Positions 6,208-7,244 of a stretch of 7,244 bases of DNA are shown here, one piece after another; the first letter of the stretch is position 1; the number at the start of each line of letters is the position of its first letter. Under the pieces are notes generated by a model, which saw only the letters and a list, made by a program, of their open reading frames with translations, ran no database searches and was not told where the DNA came from. The position numbers and the translations under genes are program-made. Origin of the DNA: Thiothrix sp. (GTDB taxonomy: Bacteria > Pseudomonadota > Gammaproteobacteria > Thiotrichales > Thiotrichaceae). The stretch covers positions 1 through 7,244 of the forward strand of contig DRMA01000067.1 in the NCBI GenBank assembly GCA_011375245.1, given 5' to 3'.

Positions 6208-6240
6208 GCATGGTCTTAGACAAATCAAGTAAGACCATGC
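6208..6240 (+). promoter_or_regulatory. Perfect 11-bp inverted repeat between chaperone and usher
   Basis: GCATGGTCTTA (6208-6218) and TAAGACCATGC (6230-6240) are perfect reverse complements around an 11-base loop. The element begins 15 bases after the chaperone stop. No T-run follows, so it is not a classical terminator. In an operon this position suits an RNA-processing or stability element that lowers usher expression relative to chaperone, or an attenuator. ATG triplets at 6210 and 6237, one in each arm, belong to the reading frame that is not the usher frame. Confidence 0.6.
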
Positions 6241-6306
6241 CGTCATCCATTAATAATAATTCTAATTTACAAGGGGGCAGGAAACAGCGTAAAGCAAAAC
6301 CAAGGT

Positions 6307-7244
6307 ATGCTATTCTTTTTTTTCTACCAACTCTTATTACGTTATTCTTTTCAATGGCAAAGAAGCGCTCTTGCTATTTTTTTATATTGCCTCTGTATAG
6401 CTCCTCCCCTTTATGCTGACAACCAAACTGCAATGATGCAAGCCATGTTTGCTAAAGCCTTTGGTAAAAAAGCAGATGCTCCAAGTAAGAGTTTAGCTGA
6501 TTTACGTATTAACAATAGTAGTTATAACCAACAAATAGAAGTTTATAGCAATGAACAAAAAGAAATTGATCGTGCAGATGCTGCTGCATTACTCCTTGTA
6601 TTCCACGACGTACTCACTGAATCCTTCTTTAAAGAAATAAAAAAGTCGCTTGAGACACGCAAAAAAATAACGTTTGCACACCTTACCGCAATGGGTATTG
6701 AAACAAGCTACAACGCTACAAATCTGAGTCTAGAAATAGAGATCAAACCTGAGTTGCAAAAACCGCGTATTCTCACCATGCATCATCAAAATAATACAAC
6801 CTTACGTGCATCGAATCGAATACAACCAAGCGATTTCAGTGGCTATGTTAATCTTTATTCTATACTCAATACATCGACAACCTTATCTGCTCCTCATTTA
6901 AAATTACGTTTGGATGGCAGCTTAAACATTCATGGATATGTACTCGAAAGCACAGCAAATAATGATGGTGAACAATGGACGCTTGGCGATACTTTATTGA
7001 CTTATGATCGGCCTGATAAGCTATATCGCTATAAAACAGGTGATATTTCAACACTCACCAAAGGCTTTCAAGATAATTACTCACTCAGAGGAATAAGCTT
7101 AACCAAAAACTTCTTTATGGATTCTAAGCTACAAATCAAACCAAAGGCAAATTCCACCTTCACTCTTAGTACCCGATCAGAAATTGAAGTTTATGTGAAT
7201 GATAAATTATCCAAACGGTTTCAACTTGACAAGGGTAAATACAC
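6307..7244 (+). CDS. Outer-membrane pilus usher, 3' end cut by window
   Basis: The open frame gives 312 codons up to the window edge; ushers are usually 750-900 residues, so well over half is missing. The usher is the outer-membrane pore that receives chaperone-pilin complexes and secretes the growing fibre. From ATG 6307 the protein has a hydrophobic leader ending APPLYA (32-37), with a likely cut at 37/38 before DNQ. A periplasmic N-terminal domain follows (about 38-170, including FAHLTAMGIE and RILTMH). The barrel start FSGYVNLYS comes at 177-185. Usher signatures are GDISTLTKGFQ (245-255), LRGISLTKNF, and EVYVNDKL (294-301), the last typical of the plug-proximal region. The start is uncertain: 6307 is the only ATG after the in-frame TAG at 6217-6219, but its nearest purine tract (AAGG, 6302-6305) is only one base away. 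The leader is unusual, with two hydrophobic stretches split by RYSFQWQR. A frame change at the T8 run could instead give an upstream start at 6237. Confidence 0.82.
   Translation, partial: MLFFFFYQLLLRYSFQWQRSALAIFLYCLCIAPPLYADNQTAMMQAMFAKAFGKKADAPSKSLADLRINNSSYNQQIEVYSNEQKEIDRADAAALLLVFHDVLTESFFKEIKKSLETRKKITFAHLTAMGIETSYNATNLSLEIEIKPELQKPRILTMHHQNNTTLRASNRIQPSDFSGYVNLYSILNTSTTLSAPHLKLRLDGSLNIHGYVLESTANNDGEQWTLGDTLLTYDRPDKLYRYKTGDISTLTKGFQDNYSLRGISLTKNFFMDSKLQIKPKANSTFTLSTRSEIEVYVNDKLSKRFQLDKGKY
6316..6323 (+). repeat. T8 homopolymer in the usher leader region
   Basis: Eight T bases lie within the Phe-rich codons 4-6 of the usher. Loss of one T would fuse the neighbouring open frame (ATG 6237) to the usher frame and disconnect ATG 6307, so the length of the run decides which start makes usher. 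Confidence 0.6.

Noticed and set aside
5815..6246. 143-codon minus-strand frame over the chaperone 3' half
   Set aside because: It is antisense to well-conserved chaperone sequence, begins in the hairpin arm, and shows no SD or domain.
6210..6419. Stand-alone 69-residue protein between chaperone and usher
   Set aside because: It overlaps the usher signal peptide codons for over 100 bases and lacks an SD. It is more likely the shifted start of the usher than an independent gene, so it is discussed as a finding instead.
6866..7054. 62-codon minus-strand frame within the usher
   Set aside because: It is antisense to usher barrel sequence and has no family resemblance.

Overview
The window looks like chromosomal DNA from an AT-rich Gram-negative bacterium, most likely a gammaproteobacterium. 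This rests on the gene families: a LigE-type exported DNA ligase, a periplasmic pilus chaperone with an outer-membrane usher, and a giant FAD/Fe-S oxidase with the N-terminus 'REIPYNYTSFSDRE'. The genus cannot be told from the sequence alone. No RNA gene, insertion sequence, CRISPR array or prophage gene was seen.

Layout. (1) Positions 1-2763, minus strand: the first 921 codons of a very large FAD-linked oxidase fused to a ferredoxin-like Fe-S domain; its C-terminus lies outside the window. (2) 2764-2928: a divergent promoter region. (3) 2929-3804, plus strand: an exported ATP-dependent DNA ligase (LigE type). (4) 3807-4847, minus strand: an exported seven-bladed beta-propeller protein of unknown function, tail to tail with ligE with only 2 bp between the stop codons. 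It has a near-ideal extended -10 promoter and a hairpin in its leader. (5) 4962-5174, minus strand: a 70-residue exported orphan protein whose stop codon sits inside a perfect inverted repeat. (6) 5175-5464: an AT-rich divergent regulatory region. (7) 5465 to the right edge, plus strand: a chaperone-usher pilus operon, with the chaperone complete and the usher cut by the window end.

How the genes fit together. Only the last two form a clear system: the chaperone caps pilin subunits in the periplasm and hands them to the usher, which assembles and exports the fibre. No pilin gene is visible, so pilins are probably downstream of the usher. The ligase, propeller and 70-residue protein share a predicted export route, but no common pathway can be shown.

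The best lead is the junction between chaperone and usher. It carries a perfect 11-bp inverted repeat, an SD-like purine tract with no start codon at the right distance, and a T8 run. One T fewer would join a second, upstream reading frame to the usher. The chaperone also contains a G7 run near its N-terminus, so slippage-based phase variation of the pilus is a testable idea. I found no clear sign of a wholly new defence or metabolic system.
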